Assembly (NCBI GenBank): GCA_017858325.1
Contig: JAFMBT010000013.1
Coordinates: forward strand, 1 to 45,209
Length of the DNA stretch: 45,209 bases
DNA from: Candidatus Planktophila sp.
Lineage (GTDB): Bacteria; Actinomycetota; Actinomycetes; Nanopelagicales; Nanopelagicaceae
Reading direction: 5' to 3'
Shown: in pieces, positions 16,930 through 27,206 of the stretch
Layout of the letters: each line of letters starts with the position of its first letter
Numbering within the stretch: the stretch's first letter is position 1
Notes under the pieces: generated by a model
What the model was told of the DNA's origin: nothing
Seen by the model: only the letters and a program-made list of their open reading frames with translations
The model's database searches: none
Program-made: the position numbers and the translations under genes

Positions 16930-17709
16930 ATGTCGACCACACCTGCTGGTCGCATGCCGTTGCTTGAACACTTACGCGAATTTCGCAAACGAGTCGTTCG
17001 CAGCGCTGTCGCGATCATTCTCTTTGCCGGAGTTGGCTGGTACTTCTATACCGAGATCATTACTCAATTAGCAAAGCCAGTCTGCGACCTTGCCCTCGCG
17101 CGAGAGAGCGGCTCGGATAGTTGCGGCGCTCTCTACATCAGTGGTGTCTTAGGTCCGATTAACCTGCAAATTAAGATCGCCATATTGACGGGGATCCTAC
17201 TTGCCGCCCCGATTTGGCTCTATCAGTTATGGGCATTTATAGCACCGGCACTTCACCGTAAAGAGAAGCGGAATTCCATCCTCTTTATTATCGCCGCTAC
17301 TCCGTTCTTTTCAGTCGGTGCCTATTTTGGTTACACCATTTTACCGTTAGCAATTAGAGTTCTCTTTGGTTTCACACCAGATGCGCTCAACAACCTCGTC
17401 CGATTTGATGATTATCTGGATTTTGTTACCAGAACGATGTTCTTCTTTGGTCTTGGATTTGAACTTCCCGTATTTCTTATCGCACTCAATCTCATCGGGG
17501 CGATCAGTGGCCGCGGAATACTAAAACCATGGCGAATCTGGGTCTTTGCAATCACCTTATTCGTTGCAGGATTTTCACCGAGTCCAGATCCACTTTCGAT
17601 GATCGCCCTAGCTTTGCCCCTAGTGGGACTCTACTTCTTAGCTGGCTTGATCGCCCTTGCCAATGATCGTCGCCGTGCAAAGAAGGCCTCACGTGCTACC
17701 TCTCCCTAA
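16930..17709 (+). CDS. tatC: Twin-arginine translocase subunit TatC
   Basis: A 259-residue polytopic membrane protein with six predicted helices. It has the N-terminal MPLLEHLREFRKRVVRS signature, which helps recognise twin-arginine signal peptides, and the conserved LWAFIAPAL and RFDDYLDF segments. The C-terminus is basic (DRRRAKKASR) and cytoplasmic. It works with TatA to export folded proteins. Gene order pafC-tatA-tatC-helY is the actinobacterial norm. Confidence 0.96.
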   Translation: MSTTPAGRMPLLEHLREFRKRVVRSAVAIILFAGVGWYFYTEIITQLAKPVCDLALARESGSDSCGALYISGVLGPINLQIKIAILTGILLAAPIWLYQLWAFIAPALHRKEKRNSILFIIAATPFFSVGAYFGYTILPLAIRVLFGFTPDALNNLVRFDDYLDFVTRTMFFFGLGFELPVFLIALNLIGAISGRGILKPWRIWVFAITLFVAGFSPSPDPLSMIALALPLVGLYFLAGLIALANDRRRAKKASRATSP

Positions 17710-17727
17710 TAATCATTTTTGTGGTCA

Positions 17728-20106
17728 ATGATGAGCACACCGGCTGAGCGTATGGCTGCCTCAAAGGTACGAACTTCACATCCACTAACTATTAAGTTCA
17801 CAGAGACTTTCGATTTTCCACTAGATGACTTTCAAGTTCGGTCCTTGCACTGCGTTGAAGATGGCAATGGGGTATTAGTGGCTGCACCAACAGGAGCAGG
17901 TAAGACAGTCGTTGGAGAGTTTGCTGCTTTTCTAGCACTGGAGAAAGGAAAAAAGTGCTTTTACACAACACCCATTAAGGCACTTTCTAATCAAAAGTTT
18001 ACCGAGTTCGTAACCAAGTTTGGTGAAGAGAATGTTGGACTCCTCACGGGGGATACAAATATCAACTCGGAAGCTCCAATCTTGGTGATGACGACAGAAG
18101 TTCTTCGTAATATGTTGTACTCCAGCTCTACATCTTTGACTGATTTGCGTTCAGTTGTCATGGACGAGGTCCATTATCTGGCCGATAAGTTTCGTGGTGC
18201 AGTATGGGAAGAGGTATTAATTCACCTCATGGAATCTGTCCAGGTTGTTTCCCTCTCGGCGACTGTCTCTAATGCCGAGGAGTTCGGCGAATGGTTAGGT
18301 ACTGTCAGAGGTACAACCGATGTGATCGTCTCTGAAATACGACCCATACCTCTCTATCAACACGTTCTCATCGGTAACCGGCTGCTTGATCTTTTTAAGG
18401 AGAGCGGCAAGATAAATCCCGAGTTGTTGGCTCTTGAGCATGAATCTATGCGAAAAGTAAAGATGCCACGACACCGTCGTGAACGCTTTGATGAGAGTGA
18501 AAATAAACTTTCGCGGGCAGAGGTAATTGAAACCCTTGATCGTCAGGGTTTGTTGCCAGCGATTACCTTTATATTTTCGCGCGCCGCGTGTGATACGGCG
18601 GTCAACCAATGCGTTCATGCGGGGTTGCGTCTAACGAACACAGTAGAGCGAGAAGAGATTCTACGAACCGCGACGCGCCTGAATTCACATCTAGCACCAG
18701 AGGATCTCGAGATCTTGGGTTACAACCAGTGGCTTGACGCTCTTCAACGAGGGATTGCAGCTCATCATGCTGGTCTATTGCCTAGCTTTAAGGAGACAGT
18801 GGAGGATCTTTTTAAACGTGGTTTAGTCAAGGCAGTCTTCGCCACTGAAACCCTGGCACTTGGAATCAATATGCCGGCAAAGACGGTGATTTTAGAGAAA
18901 CTCACAAAATGGAATGGTGAAGCCCATGTTCCAATTACGCCAGGGGAGTACACCCAGTTAACAGGACGTGCTGGAAGACGCGGTATCGATATAGAAGGAA
19001 ATGCGATTGTGCAGTGGTCACCCACTATTGATAGCGCAATGGTTGCTGGTCTTGCCTCAACTAGAACATATCCACTTCGCTCCTCATTTGCTCCGACTTA
19101 CAACATGGCGATTAATTTAATCAATCGTTTCGGTCGTGACCGAGCGAGAGGAAGTCTGGAATCTTCATTTGCGCAATTCCAAGCTGATAGAGCGGTAGTG
19201 GGACTTGTTCGTCAGATCAAGAAGAACGATTTGGCTGTGGCTGAGTTGATGCAGGATGTGAGCTGTCACCTAGGTAATTTCGCAGAGTACGCGCGAATGA
19301 GAAGTGATATCAAAGAGATTGAACGGCTGCTCTCTAAACGAGATGCTCGCCGGACGATTGATCAGAAACAGAGGCGTTATCTCGAGTCGGAGATTGAAGG
19401 ATTGAGAAAGGGGCTGCGCTCTCACCCTTGTCACGCATGTAATGACCGTGAGTCCCATGCGCGCATAGCTGAGAGAGCCGAACGTGTTCGCCGTGAATCT
19501 GATGGATTGCGCGCTCGAGTTGAAAACCGCACTCACGTGATTGCAAAAACATTCGATCGTATCTGCGACGTACTGACACATTTGAATTATATAGAGGGAG
19601 AGAAAACTCTCGAGCAAGGAAAGATTCTTGCAAAGATTTATGCTGAATCAGACCTTCTTCTCACCGAAGCCATCCGTAGGGGAGTACTTGATTCTCTCTC
19701 GCCACAAGAACTTGTTGCGGTTTCATCTGCGGTGATCTTCCAATCCCGAACAGTTGAAAACTTTGCCCCAAAGATGCCGCACAATAACGTGGCTCAGGCG
19801 CTGGCTTCCATGGTCTCCATTTGGAGTGAGCTAGAGGAGATCGAAGAGCGCTTTGGTGTGAAAACTCAACGCGAGCCAGATTTTGGTTTCGCCTTTATCT
19901 CCTACAAGTGGGCGCAAGGTAATTCATTGCAGAGTGTTCTTAAGGGCAGCGATATGTCTGTCGGTGATTTTGTACGATCAACAAAACAGATTATCGATCT
20001 CTTGACACAGATTGCTGGAGCAAGCCCCAACCTCCGTAAAACCTGTCGAGAGGCGATCGCTCGCTTGGATCGTGGCGTCATTTCCTATATGTTGGAGGAT
20101 CTATGA
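17728..20106 (+). CDS. helY: Ski2/Mtr4-like DEAD/DEAH-box RNA helicase HelY
   Basis: A 792-residue superfamily 2 helicase. Walker A APTGAGKT (residues 53-60), DEVH box (146-149), SLSAT motif III, and QLTGRAGRRGID motif VI are intact. A later HPCHACNDRESH cluster is characteristic of HelY. The family acts in RNA processing or decay. The exact start is uncertain: ATG codons at 17728 and 17731 are adjacent and neither has a clear Shine-Dalgarno; a TTG at 17719 is also in frame. It overlaps the exonuclease gene by 4 bp (ATGA). It is somewhat shorter than mycobacterial HelY (about 900 residues). Confidence 0.92.
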   Translation: MMSTPAERMAASKVRTSHPLTIKFTETFDFPLDDFQVRSLHCVEDGNGVLVAAPTGAGKTVVGEFAAFLALEKGKKCFYTTPIKALSNQKFTEFVTKFGEENVGLLTGDTNINSEAPILVMTTEVLRNMLYSSSTSLTDLRSVVMDEVHYLADKFRGAVWEEVLIHLMESVQVVSLSATVSNAEEFGEWLGTVRGTTDVIVSEIRPIPLYQHVLIGNRLLDLFKESGKINPELLALEHESMRKVKMPRHRRERFDESENKLSRAEVIETLDRQGLLPAITFIFSRAACDTAVNQCVHAGLRLTNTVEREEILRTATRLNSHLAPEDLEILGYNQWLDALQRGIAAHHAGLLPSFKETVEDLFKRGLVKAVFATETLALGINMPAKTVILEKLTKWNGEAHVPITPGEYTQLTGRAGRRGIDIEGNAIVQWSPTIDSAMVAGLASTRTYPLRSSFAPTYNMAINLINRFGRDRARGSLESSFAQFQADRAVVGLVRQIKKNDLAVAELMQDVSCHLGNFAEYARMRSDIKEIERLLSKRDARRTIDQKQRRYLESEIEGLRKGLRSHPCHACNDRESHARIAERAERVRRESDGLRARVENRTHVIAKTFDRICDVLTHLNYIEGEKTLEQGKILAKIYAESDLLLTEAIRRGVLDSLSPQELVAVSSAVIFQSRTVENFAPKMPHNNVAQALASMVSIWSELEEIEERFGVKTQREPDFGFAFISYKWAQGNSLQSVLKGSDMSVGDFVRSTKQIIDLLTQIAGASPNLRKTCREAIARLDRGVISYMLEDL

Positions 20107-21008
20107 CTCTGATGCTTCTTGATAGCGGATCACTCTGGTATCGCGCGTACTATGGCATGCCAGATACTCTCACCGCCGATGATGGAACACCTGTCAATGC
20201 GATTCGCGGTTTCTTGGATATGAGCGCTCGATTGATTTCAACGTATAACCCAGATCGAATGGTTATCTGTCTTGATGGAGATTGGCGTCCTTCATGGAGA
20301 GTTGAACTATTTCCAGCATATAAGGCTAATCGTTTAGAGGATGAAGAGAGTGACGAAGAGGCTGAGCCCGACACTCTGACCCCGCAGATACCGATTCTCC
20401 TTGATCTTCTTGATGAATTTGGAATTCCGATGGTCGGCGTTGATGATTATGAAGCAGATGATGTCATGGCTACCTACGCTCATACCCAGCCAGGGCCTAC
20501 ACGTATCGTTACTGGCGACCGCGATCTTTTTCAGTTAGTGGATGACAAAAGGGATATCAAAGTTGCCTACCTTGCAAAAGGTATTTCAGCCCATGATTTA
20601 GTAGATCTCAATTTTATCTCCCAAAAATATTCAATTCCTGGGGAGCGCTATGCAATGTTTGCCACCTTCCGTGGTGACGCATCCGATGGCCTGCCTGGAG
20701 TGAAAGGAATTGGCGAGAAAGGCGCAGCGCTGATTTCCACTCACTTCGCCTCGATTGATGATGCGATCGTTGCCGCACAGAGTGGCGACGAACGACTTCC
20801 TTCCGCACTCGCTAAAAAAATCGTTGCTGGAATGGATTATCTGGCGATCGCACCGAAAGTTGTTAACTGTGCACGCGATGTACCGTTGCCTGAGATTGAA
20901 CTTGGCATGCCACAAGTTCCCGCGGATTTGTCAAAGATCTATCAGATCAAGGAGAAGTACTCCCTTGGCGCAAGCGTCGATCGATTGATCTCAGCTCTCA
21001 AGTGGTAA
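20103..21008 (+). CDS. 5'-3' exonuclease (Pol I N-domain/FEN family)
   Basis: A 301-residue stand-alone 5' nuclease of the FEN superfamily. The acidic metal-binding residues are visible: the N-terminal LLDSGSLWYRAYYG, DDYEADDV, TGDRDLFQLV and the helix-hairpin-helix-like DASDGLPGVKGIGEKGA. It matches the actinobacterial Rv2090-type protein, which is separate from DNA polymerase I. It probably trims flaps or RNA primers in repair or replication. Its ATG overlaps the helY stop (ATGA) and its stop is overlapped by the lnt start, so it is translationally coupled on both sides. An acidic patch (about 80-95, EDEESDEEAEPD) is an unusual insertion-like loop. Confidence 0.9.
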   Translation: MTLMLLDSGSLWYRAYYGMPDTLTADDGTPVNAIRGFLDMSARLISTYNPDRMVICLDGDWRPSWRVELFPAYKANRLEDEESDEEAEPDTLTPQIPILLDLLDEFGIPMVGVDDYEADDVMATYAHTQPGPTRIVTGDRDLFQLVDDKRDIKVAYLAKGISAHDLVDLNFISQKYSIPGERYAMFATFRGDASDGLPGVKGIGEKGAALISTHFASIDDAIVAAQSGDERLPSALAKKIVAGMDYLAIAPKVVNCARDVPLPEIELGMPQVPADLSKIYQIKEKYSLGASVDRLISALKW

Positions 21009-22390
21009 TTCTTATCGCGGCGCTTCTTTTCGCCGCATCCTTTGAGCCACTCGGCCTTTGGTTTGCCGCACCCATTGCCTATGCACTTCTCTTTCGAACC
21101 TTGATTAAGCAGGAGCACACCCCGCGCCTCTATCTCAAGCTCTTTCTCTTTGCCTTCATCAGTAGCGCAGTAACTTTGATGTGGGCGGGGAAGTACGTAG
21201 GATTTTTGCCGCTGGCATTCTTGGCGCTGCTCCATGGACTTTATTACCTTCCTCTTGCCTTGCTTCGAAAGTTCACGTCAAACATTCCTATCTTTATCCC
21301 GGCCATTCTCTCGGTCGAGGAATTACGATCACGTTTTCCCTTCGCTGGTTTTTCTTGGATGCGATTAGCTTTTTCGCAGGCGGATGCGCCTTACCTTTCA
21401 ATCGTCTCGCTCGGGGGAACAACCTTGCTATCTGCATGGGTTCTCTTTATCGCACTACTCATAACCAAGCTGAATATCCGCAGAGCAACGTTAGCGCTCG
21501 TTCTTATTCTCGCTCCGCTATTGATATCTCATAACGCCGTTGCAACAGGAAAAATCTCTTACGCTGCGGTACAAGGTAATACACCGTCTGTAGGTCTGGG
21601 TTTCAACGATCGAGCCAAGGCGGTCTTTAATCTTCATGTCGATACGACGATGGATCTCGTGAGCGCCTCGCCCGATGTAATTATCTGGCCAGAGAATGCA
21701 ATCGACGTTGATCCGTTTGCAGACACGGGAGTCTCTGAATCTATTCGGTCTCTGACGACAGAGATGAATACGCCGCTCATTGCAGGCGCAGTCAGCAGAG
21801 TATCCGGTGATCTTGAGAATATATCGGTGATGTATGGGGAAAGTGGGGAAGTGGTCTCACTCTATTCAAAGCAGTACCTCACCCCATTCGGTGAATACAT
21901 CCCACTCAGAAGTATCGCTCGGTTAGTTTCAGGATTTGTCGATGATGTTTCTGATTTTTCTGCAGGTGAGAGAATTGATAATCATGTAATCAGGGGAGTC
22001 ACCCTGGCTCCAGTTATCTGCTTTGAGCTCCTCTCTGACTCGCTGGTGAGAAGAGCAGCTCAGAATTCCGATGCCCTCGTTGTTCAGACAAATAGCGCAA
22101 CATTTGCTGGGACTTCAGAGAGTGCGCAACAGCTCAATATCACCAGAATTCGCGCTATGGAAAACGCTCGGGAGATAGTGAGTGTCTCCACAATCGGGAT
22201 TTCAGCTCATATCGACGTCAATGGACGAGTCACGCAGCAGACGGATGAAGATGTTCGCGCTGTGTTGCAGGGGGAGATTCAAGGCGTTTCCAACCAGAGC
22301 GTTGCTTCACGACTAGGCGGGTTGGCGACACCCCTTGCGCTTCTCCTAAGTTTTTTTCCATTGGTATTGCATAGAATACGTAGACCATGA
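21002..22390 (+). CDS. lnt: Apolipoprotein N-acyltransferase
   Basis: A 462-residue membrane enzyme that adds the third acyl chain to lipoprotein N-terminal cysteines. It has several N-terminal transmembrane helices followed by an external nitrilase-like domain with the catalytic triad Glu231 (WPENA), Lys290 (SKQYLTPFGEY) and Cys340 (PVICFE), then a final helix near the C-terminus. GTG start, overlapping the exonuclease gene by 7 bp. It overlaps ppm by 4 bp (ATGA). In mycobacteria Lnt and Ppm can be one fused Ppm1 protein; here they are two coupled genes. Confidence 0.95.
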   Translation: MVILIAALLFAASFEPLGLWFAAPIAYALLFRTLIKQEHTPRLYLKLFLFAFISSAVTLMWAGKYVGFLPLAFLALLHGLYYLPLALLRKFTSNIPIFIPAILSVEELRSRFPFAGFSWMRLAFSQADAPYLSIVSLGGTTLLSAWVLFIALLITKLNIRRATLALVLILAPLLISHNAVATGKISYAAVQGNTPSVGLGFNDRAKAVFNLHVDTTMDLVSASPDVIIWPENAIDVDPFADTGVSESIRSLTTEMNTPLIAGAVSRVSGDLENISVMYGESGEVVSLYSKQYLTPFGEYIPLRSIARLVSGFVDDVSDFSAGERIDNHVIRGVTLAPVICFELLSDSLVRRAAQNSDALVVQTNSATFAGTSESAQQLNITRIRAMENAREIVSVSTIGISAHIDVNGRVTQQTDEDVRAVLQGEIQGVSNQSVASRLGGLATPLALLLSFFPLVLHRIRRP

Positions 22391-23136
22391 AGTTCGCCAT
22401 CCTTATTCCTACATACAATGAGGCTACCTCAATCGTAGAGTTGTTGGATGCACTCTCCATCTTGCGTGAGAGGGGAACCTACCAATTTGATGTACTTGTG
22501 ATTGATGACAATTCCCCAGATTCAACGGCAGAGGTCGTTAAAGAACGCGGATTGCCCTGGGTCAGTATTCTCAAGCGCGAGAAGAAAGATGGTCTTGGTA
22601 ACGCATATCGAGCCGGTTTCACTTCGATTTTAAAAGATCCTAGCTATGACCAGATTGTCACGATGGATGCCGATGGATCTCATCGAGTTCAAGACCTGCC
22701 TGCCATGTTCGCAGCCGCTCGCTCTGGTCGTTCAATAGTCCTAGGCACACGTTGGATCCCCGGTGGTTCAGTAGTTAATTGGCCGAAGAGTCGCCAGATG
22801 CTCTCACGGTCTGGTACCCGATATGCCTCACTAGCCTTAGGGATTGATCTAGCCGATCTCACAGGTGGATTTCGCATCTACAGTCGCGAACTTCTTCACT
22901 CCCTGAATCTGAGCGAAATGACAGCTACTGGTTATTGTTTTCAAATTGAGATGGCGCTGGCATCACATCTGGCGGGTGCACGCGCCACACAAGTGCCAAT
23001 TACCTTTGTAGAGCGCATCAACGGCGTCTCAAAGATGAGTAGATCAATTGTGATTGAAGCGCTGATACAGACAACTCGATGGGGCGTGACCCGTAGACTT
23101 AGACCTAACGCCGATAAGTTACATTATGTAAAGTAA
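22387..23136 (+). CDS. ppm: Polyprenol monophosphomannose synthase
   Basis: A 249-residue family 2 glycosyltransferase that transfers mannose from GDP-mannose to polyprenyl phosphate, supplying mannosyl donors for glycolipids and glycoproteins. Motifs: LIPTYNE at 6-12, VIDDNSPDST around Asp40-Asp41, MDADGSH and the TGGFRIYSRELL region. It lacks the C-terminal transmembrane domain of some DPM synthases, so it is the soluble catalytic type. Cotranscribed and coupled with lnt, which supports a link between lipoprotein maturation and mannosylation. Confidence 0.9.
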   Translation: MKFAILIPTYNEATSIVELLDALSILRERGTYQFDVLVIDDNSPDSTAEVVKERGLPWVSILKREKKDGLGNAYRAGFTSILKDPSYDQIVTMDADGSHRVQDLPAMFAAARSGRSIVLGTRWIPGGSVVNWPKSRQMLSRSGTRYASLALGIDLADLTGGFRIYSRELLHSLNLSEMTATGYCFQIEMALASHLAGARATQVPITFVERINGVSKMSRSIVIEALIQTTRWGVTRRLRPNADKLHYVK

Positions 23137-23137
23137 A

Positions 23138-23155
23138 GGGAATCTCGCCCTTCCC
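23138..23155. terminator. Weak bidirectional hairpin between ppm and gcvP
   Basis: A 5-bp stem GGGAA / TTCCC with an 8-base loop lies in the 21-bp gap between the convergent ppm and gcvP genes. There is no long T tract. It could help transcripts end on either side but is weak. Confidence 0.2.
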
Positions 23156-23157
23156 CC

Positions 23158-26004
23158 TTAGGAATAGTCAGAGATCGGCGCACAACTACAGACCAGGTTG
23201 CGATCTCCGTGAGCGCCATCAATACGACCTACTGGAGGCCAATACTTCATGCGGCTACCAATGATCTCACCAGAGACAAGGCCATCTAGCGGCGCTGGAT
23301 AGCCAGCGGTCTCCCGCGGATACTCGCGCTGCCACTCATTTACCGTTGTGACACGAGCTGTATGAGGCGCCCAACGCAGAACGCTCTCTTGAATAGTCAC
23401 AACGCCATCAATCACTTGCTGGATTTCGGCACGGATAGCAATCATCGCATCGATAAAACGATGAATCTCTCGAATATCTTCAGACTCAGTTGGTTCAATC
23501 ATGAGGGTTCCTGCCACTGGAAAAGACATCGTCGGTGCGTGGAAGCCGTAATCCATCAAACGTTTAGCAATATCGTCAACACTTACGCCACAGGATGCTG
23601 TCAATGGTCGAATATCTAAAATGCATTCATGTGCAATACGTCCATTTGCACCGGTATAGAGGATTGGATATGAATCAGATAGCCGCGCAGCAATGTAATT
23701 TGCAGACAAAATGGCGACATGTGTTGCGTGAGTCAGGCCTGCTCCCCCAAGTAAGCGAATATACGCCCACGAAATAGGAAGAATGCTGGCCGAACCAAAT
23801 GGTGCACCCGAGACTGGCCCTGGACCGGATGCTGGTCCGGCCTCTTCATCGAAGGGATGATTTGGAAGAAATGGCGCAAGATGTGCGCGAGCGATCACTG
23901 GTCCTACACCCGGTCCCCCACCACCATGTGGAATCGCAAATGTTTTATGAAGATTAAGGTGCGAAACATCTGCACCAAATTTGCCTGGTTGAGCAACACC
24001 GACAAGTGCGTTGAGGTTTGCACCGTCAACATAGACCTGGCCACCTGCGTCATGAACAAGGGCACAGATATCTGAAACTGCTGATTCAAAAACACCATGG
24101 GTACTTGGATATGTAATCATCAAGGCCGCAAGATCGCTTCCATGAGTTTGAATCTTTGCCTTGATGTCGTCGACACTGACATTACCGAGTTCGTCACATT
24201 CAATGACAACTACCTTCATACCTGCCATCACCGCGCTTGCCGCATTAGTTCCATGGGCGCTAGAAGGAATCAGACATACAGTGCGATGGGTATCACCACG
24301 AGAATCATGATAATTTCTTATCGCTAGTAGGCCTGCAAATTCTCCCTGGCTACCAGCATTTGGCTGCAATGAAACAGCGTCATAGCCAGTGATTGCGACT
24401 AACCACTCAGAGAGCTCGGTGATCAATTGTCGAGTACCGCGAGACTGATCAGCAGGTGCAAATGGATGAAGGGATGCGAACTCTGGCCATGAAACCGCCT
24501 CCATCTCTGTCGCTGAATTGAGTTTCATCGTGCATGAACCAAGCGGGATCATTGTGCGATCAAGAGCTAGATCGCGATCAGCCAAATTCCGTAAGTAACG
24601 CATCATCGCCGTCTCAGAGTGATTGGTATTAAAAACTGGATGAGTAAGAAAAGATGATGTACGTCGAAGAATCGCTGGAAGTGGGTCGGATTTCACATCC
24701 TTAAGACCCAGGACTCTGAGAACCCTCTGGAAGATTTCCTCCGTTGTTGTTTCATCGAAGGAGATCCGAATACTCTCTTCAGAGACGTGAGCAAAGTTCA
24801 AACCAGCAGCAATCGCGCGCTGATGAACATCGGCGGCGTTGCTCACATCGATGGTGACCGTGTCAAAAACCTGGCTATTGTGTGATGATGAAGCTATGCG
24901 AAGTCGTGACGCAAAGTGATTAACTCTCTCTGCGATCTCTCTCAATCCTTGAGGACCGTGCCACATTGCGTAGAAAGCGCTCATATTAGCTAAGAGTGCT
25001 TGCGCTGTGCAGATGTTCGAAGTCGCCTTATCGCGTCTAATGTGCTGTTCACGTGTCTGCAACGCCAAACGAAACGCTGGACCACCTGTGTTATCGATAC
25101 TTTGACCAACAAGTCGGCCCGGCATAGAACGCTCTAGCCCTGACTTCACTGATAAGAATCCCGCGTGTGGTCCGCCAAAGCCCATCGGAACACCAAAGCG
25201 TTGCGATGTACCTACAGCGATATCAGCGCCCCACTCCCCTGGCGCAGTCAGAAGAGTGAGTGCCAAAAGATCTGTAGCTGCGATTACAAGAGCACCGCGC
25301 GAATGGACATAGGTTGCGAAATCTGAGTAATCAATAATTTCACCAGTGGTATCTGGATACTGAACGATGGCGGCGAAGAATTCTCCATCGTAACCATCTC
25401 GTGCGATGTGTCCTGAATCTACCTCCACTACTGTGATTCCAAGCGGTTTAGCTCTTGTCGCAATAACGGCTTTTGTCTGCGCATGAAGATGCTCTTCAAT
25501 CAGAAATACTGCATCATCTGATAATTTCGACGCTCGTCGTGCCAGGGTCATCGCCTCAGCGGCAGCGGTAGATTCATCGAGCATGGATGCATTTGAGATA
25601 TCGAGTCCGGTGAGATCACAGATCATTGTTTGAAATGCAAAGAGCGCTTCTAGTCGACCTTGGGAGATCTCCGGTTGGTATGGCGTGTAGGCGGTATACC
25701 AAGCAGGATTTTCAAGGACGTTGCGTCTGATCACAGCCGGTACATGTGTTCCGTAATATCCAGAGCCGATAAGTGAGGTAAGAACCTGATTCTGGTTAGC
25801 TCTCTCACGCAATTCGGAAATTACATCGACTTCGCTTCTTCCGCCGCCGATCGCCGATTCAATCACTCCGGAGATATGAATATTCGATGGGACCACATCT
25901 GAGATGAAAGAAGCTAGGTCTTGATAGCCCAGAGATTTGAGCATCGTGAGTTCATCAGTATGAGTCGGACCAATATGACGATCCTCGAAACCAAACGAAC
26001 TCAT
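23158..26004 (-). CDS. gcvP: Glycine dehydrogenase (decarboxylating), P-protein of the glycine cleavage system
   Basis: A 948-residue PLP enzyme that decarboxylates glycine and loads the aminomethyl group on GcvH. Both halves are fused, as in the homodimeric type. The PLP lysine is Lys687 in [16 protein letters not shown]; the N-terminus FEDRHIGP is typical. The ATG at 26002-26004 has GGGGAG 7 bases upstream. An in-frame GTG at 26028 would add eight residues and lies 7 bases from a TAATAT, so that point may be the transcription start. The gene ends the gcvH-garA-ftsR-DUF151-MerR-gcvP series. GcvT is not in this window. Confidence 0.96.
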   Translation of the reverse strand: MSSFGFEDRHIGPTHTDELTMLKSLGYQDLASFISDVVPSNIHISGVIESAIGGGRSEVDVISELRERANQNQVLTSLIGSGYYGTHVPAVIRRNVLENPAWYTAYTPYQPEISQGRLEALFAFQTMICDLTGLDISNASMLDESTAAAEAMTLARRASKLSDDAVFLIEEHLHAQTKAVIATRAKPLGITVVEVDSGHIARDGYDGEFFAAIVQYPDTTGEIIDYSDFATYVHSRGALVIAATDLLALTLLTAPGEWGADIAVGTSQRFGVPMGFGGPHAGFLSVKSGLERSMPGRLVGQSIDNTGGPAFRLALQTREQHIRRDKATSNICTAQALLANMSAFYAMWHGPQGLREIAERVNHFASRLRIASSSHNSQVFDTVTIDVSNAADVHQRAIAAGLNFAHVSEESIRISFDETTTEEIFQRVLRVLGLKDVKSDPLPAILRRTSSFLTHPVFNTNHSETAMMRYLRNLADRDLALDRTMIPLGSCTMKLNSATEMEAVSWPEFASLHPFAPADQSRGTRQLITELSEWLVAITGYDAVSLQPNAGSQGEFAGLLAIRNYHDSRGDTHRTVCLIPSSAHGTNAASAVMAGMKVVVIECDELGNVSVDDIKAKIQTHGSDLAALMITYPSTHGVFESAVSDICALVHDAGGQVYVDGANLNALVGVAQPGKFGADVSHLNLHKTFAIPHGGGGPGVGPVIARAHLAPFLPNHPFDEEAGPASGPGPVSGAPFGSASILPISWAYIRLLGGAGLTHATHVAILSANYIAARLSDSYPILYTGANGRIAHECILDIRPLTASCGVSVDDIAKRLMDYGFHAPTMSFPVAGTLMIEPTESEDIREIHRFIDAMIAIRAEIQQVIDGVVTIQESVLRWAPHTARVTTVNEWQREYPRETAGYPAPLDGLVSGEIIGSRMKYWPPVGRIDGAHGDRNLVCSCAPISDYS

Positions 26005-26035
26005 CCAACCACTCCCCTGACTCATCACTGGGGAA

Positions 26036-26041
26036 ATATTA
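26036..26041 (-). promoter_or_regulatory. Putative -10 element upstream of gcvP
   Basis: TAATAT on the minus strand lies 7 bases before the GTG at 26028 and 31 bases before the preferred ATG at 26004. A transcript starting near 26028 would carry the GGGGAG Shine-Dalgarno for that ATG. Confidence 0.4.
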
Positions 26042-26056
26042 GGCTACTTGTTTGCT

Positions 26057-26629
26057 TTATGCGCCTTTAGATTTACGACGCAACGAGAGTTCATCGTTAC
26101 TGTTATTGATAGTAACGTGACCATCAACTTCTCCTTGAAGGTTAGCCAATGAACCTTCAACTTCGTGCCAAACTTTTCCAACAGCGATACCAAAGACACC
26201 TTGTCCACCTGCAAGCAGGTCAACGATTTCATCTGGACTTGCACATTCGTAGATAGATGCACCATCACTCATCAAGGTGATGCTTTCTAACTCAACTACG
26301 CCACGATTGCGTAGGTGGGTTACAGCTGAACGAATATTCTGAAGTGAAATGCCAGCGTCAAGTAACCTCTTCACAATCTTCAAAACCAAAATATCTCGGA
26401 ACCCATAGAGACGTGATGTTCCAGAACCCGTTGCGCTACGAACACTTGGTTCGACCAGACCCGTTCGCGCCCAATAATCTAATTGGCGATATGAAATACC
26501 GGCAGCCGAACATGCAGTCGCTCCGCGATAACCGATCTCAGGCGTGTGTGGGGAGGACACGTGGGGCTCATCTCTCTTGGGGTTGGTAAAAATATACGCG
26601 TGAAAAGGGGTCGATTCAACGACCGACAC
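26057..26629 (-). CDS. MerR-family regulator, Rv1830-like
   Basis: A 190-residue MerR-family protein. The HTH begins at about residue 33 (GYRGATACSAAGISYRQLDYWA) and is followed by the LYGFRDILVLKIVKRLLDAGI segment found in M. tuberculosis Rv1830, which has been linked to cell-division control (named McdR, from memory). No metal-binding cysteines of classical MerR are evident. The GTG start at 26629 has GAGG 8 bases upstream; the first 30 residues are not conserved in my recollection. It lies between DUF151 and gcvP as in mycobacteria, which supports orthology by position. Confidence 0.85.
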   Translation of the reverse strand: MSVVESTPFHAYIFTNPKRDEPHVSSPHTPEIGYRGATACSAAGISYRQLDYWARTGLVEPSVRSATGSGTSRLYGFRDILVLKIVKRLLDAGISLQNIRSAVTHLRNRGVVELESITLMSDGASIYECASPDEIVDLLAGGQGVFGIAVGKVWHEVEGSLANLQGEVDGHVTINNSNDELSLRRKSKGA

Positions 26630-26657
26630 GAAGCAAACCTCAAGTAGAGAGTGAGAC

Positions 26658-27197
26658 TTATCCGGCGAAATCCTCTGGATTGATCTGATCGAGGAAGTCG
26701 CGAAAGGCCTCTAAATCCGCGCTCGATTTCTCGATCGGTTCCCCCATCTCATCCATCTCCTGAATCAATCGCTCGGGGATAGCTATGCCAACCTGATCAA
26801 GAAGCTCACGCGAGGCGAGAATGTTGCTCTTACTGCGAAGAGCCAGAGCGATGGCATCCGAAGGACGAGCCGAGATTGCTAGCGCTGCATCTTCGCTGGT
26901 GCGAAGCTGTAAGGTGGCAAAGAAGACCCCATCGCGCAGATGTGTGATTTGAACTGCCAATAACGTCGCATCGAGTGTGTGAACAATGTCGTGCATCAAG
27001 TCGTGGCTTAACGGGCGTTGCGGATTAATGCCCTGCTGGGCAAAGGCGATCGCCGTTGCTTCAGCTGCTCCCACCCAAATAGGTATAAAAATTTCGCCAT
27101 CGACTTCTTTGAGTAGAACGATCGGTTGATTCGACGGCATCTCGATGCGCACACCGACAACATCCATACTGACAAAGGGAGTTGGCTCGATGCTCAT
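26658..27197 (-). CDS. DUF151 bifunctional nuclease family protein
   Basis: A 179-residue protein with a DUF151 (BFN) domain over about residues 5-140: EIFIPIWVGAAEATAIA, RPLSHDLMHDIV, and SARPSDAIALALRS are the recognisable blocks. Plant and Thermotoga members have been associated with nuclease activity, but the bacterial function is unclear. In M. tuberculosis the equivalent Rv1829 sits between the same two MerR genes. The C-terminal 40 residues are acidic. Start ATG 9 bp after the ftsR-like stop, probably one operon. Confidence 0.85.
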   Translation of the reverse strand: MSIEPTPFVSMDVVGVRIEMPSNQPIVLLKEVDGEIFIPIWVGAAEATAIAFAQQGINPQRPLSHDLMHDIVHTLDATLLAVQITHLRDGVFFATLQLRTSEDAALAISARPSDAIALALRSKSNILASRELLDQVGIAIPERLIQEMDEMGEPIEKSSADLEAFRDFLDQINPEDFAG

Positions 27198-27206
27198 AAC
27201 TCTACT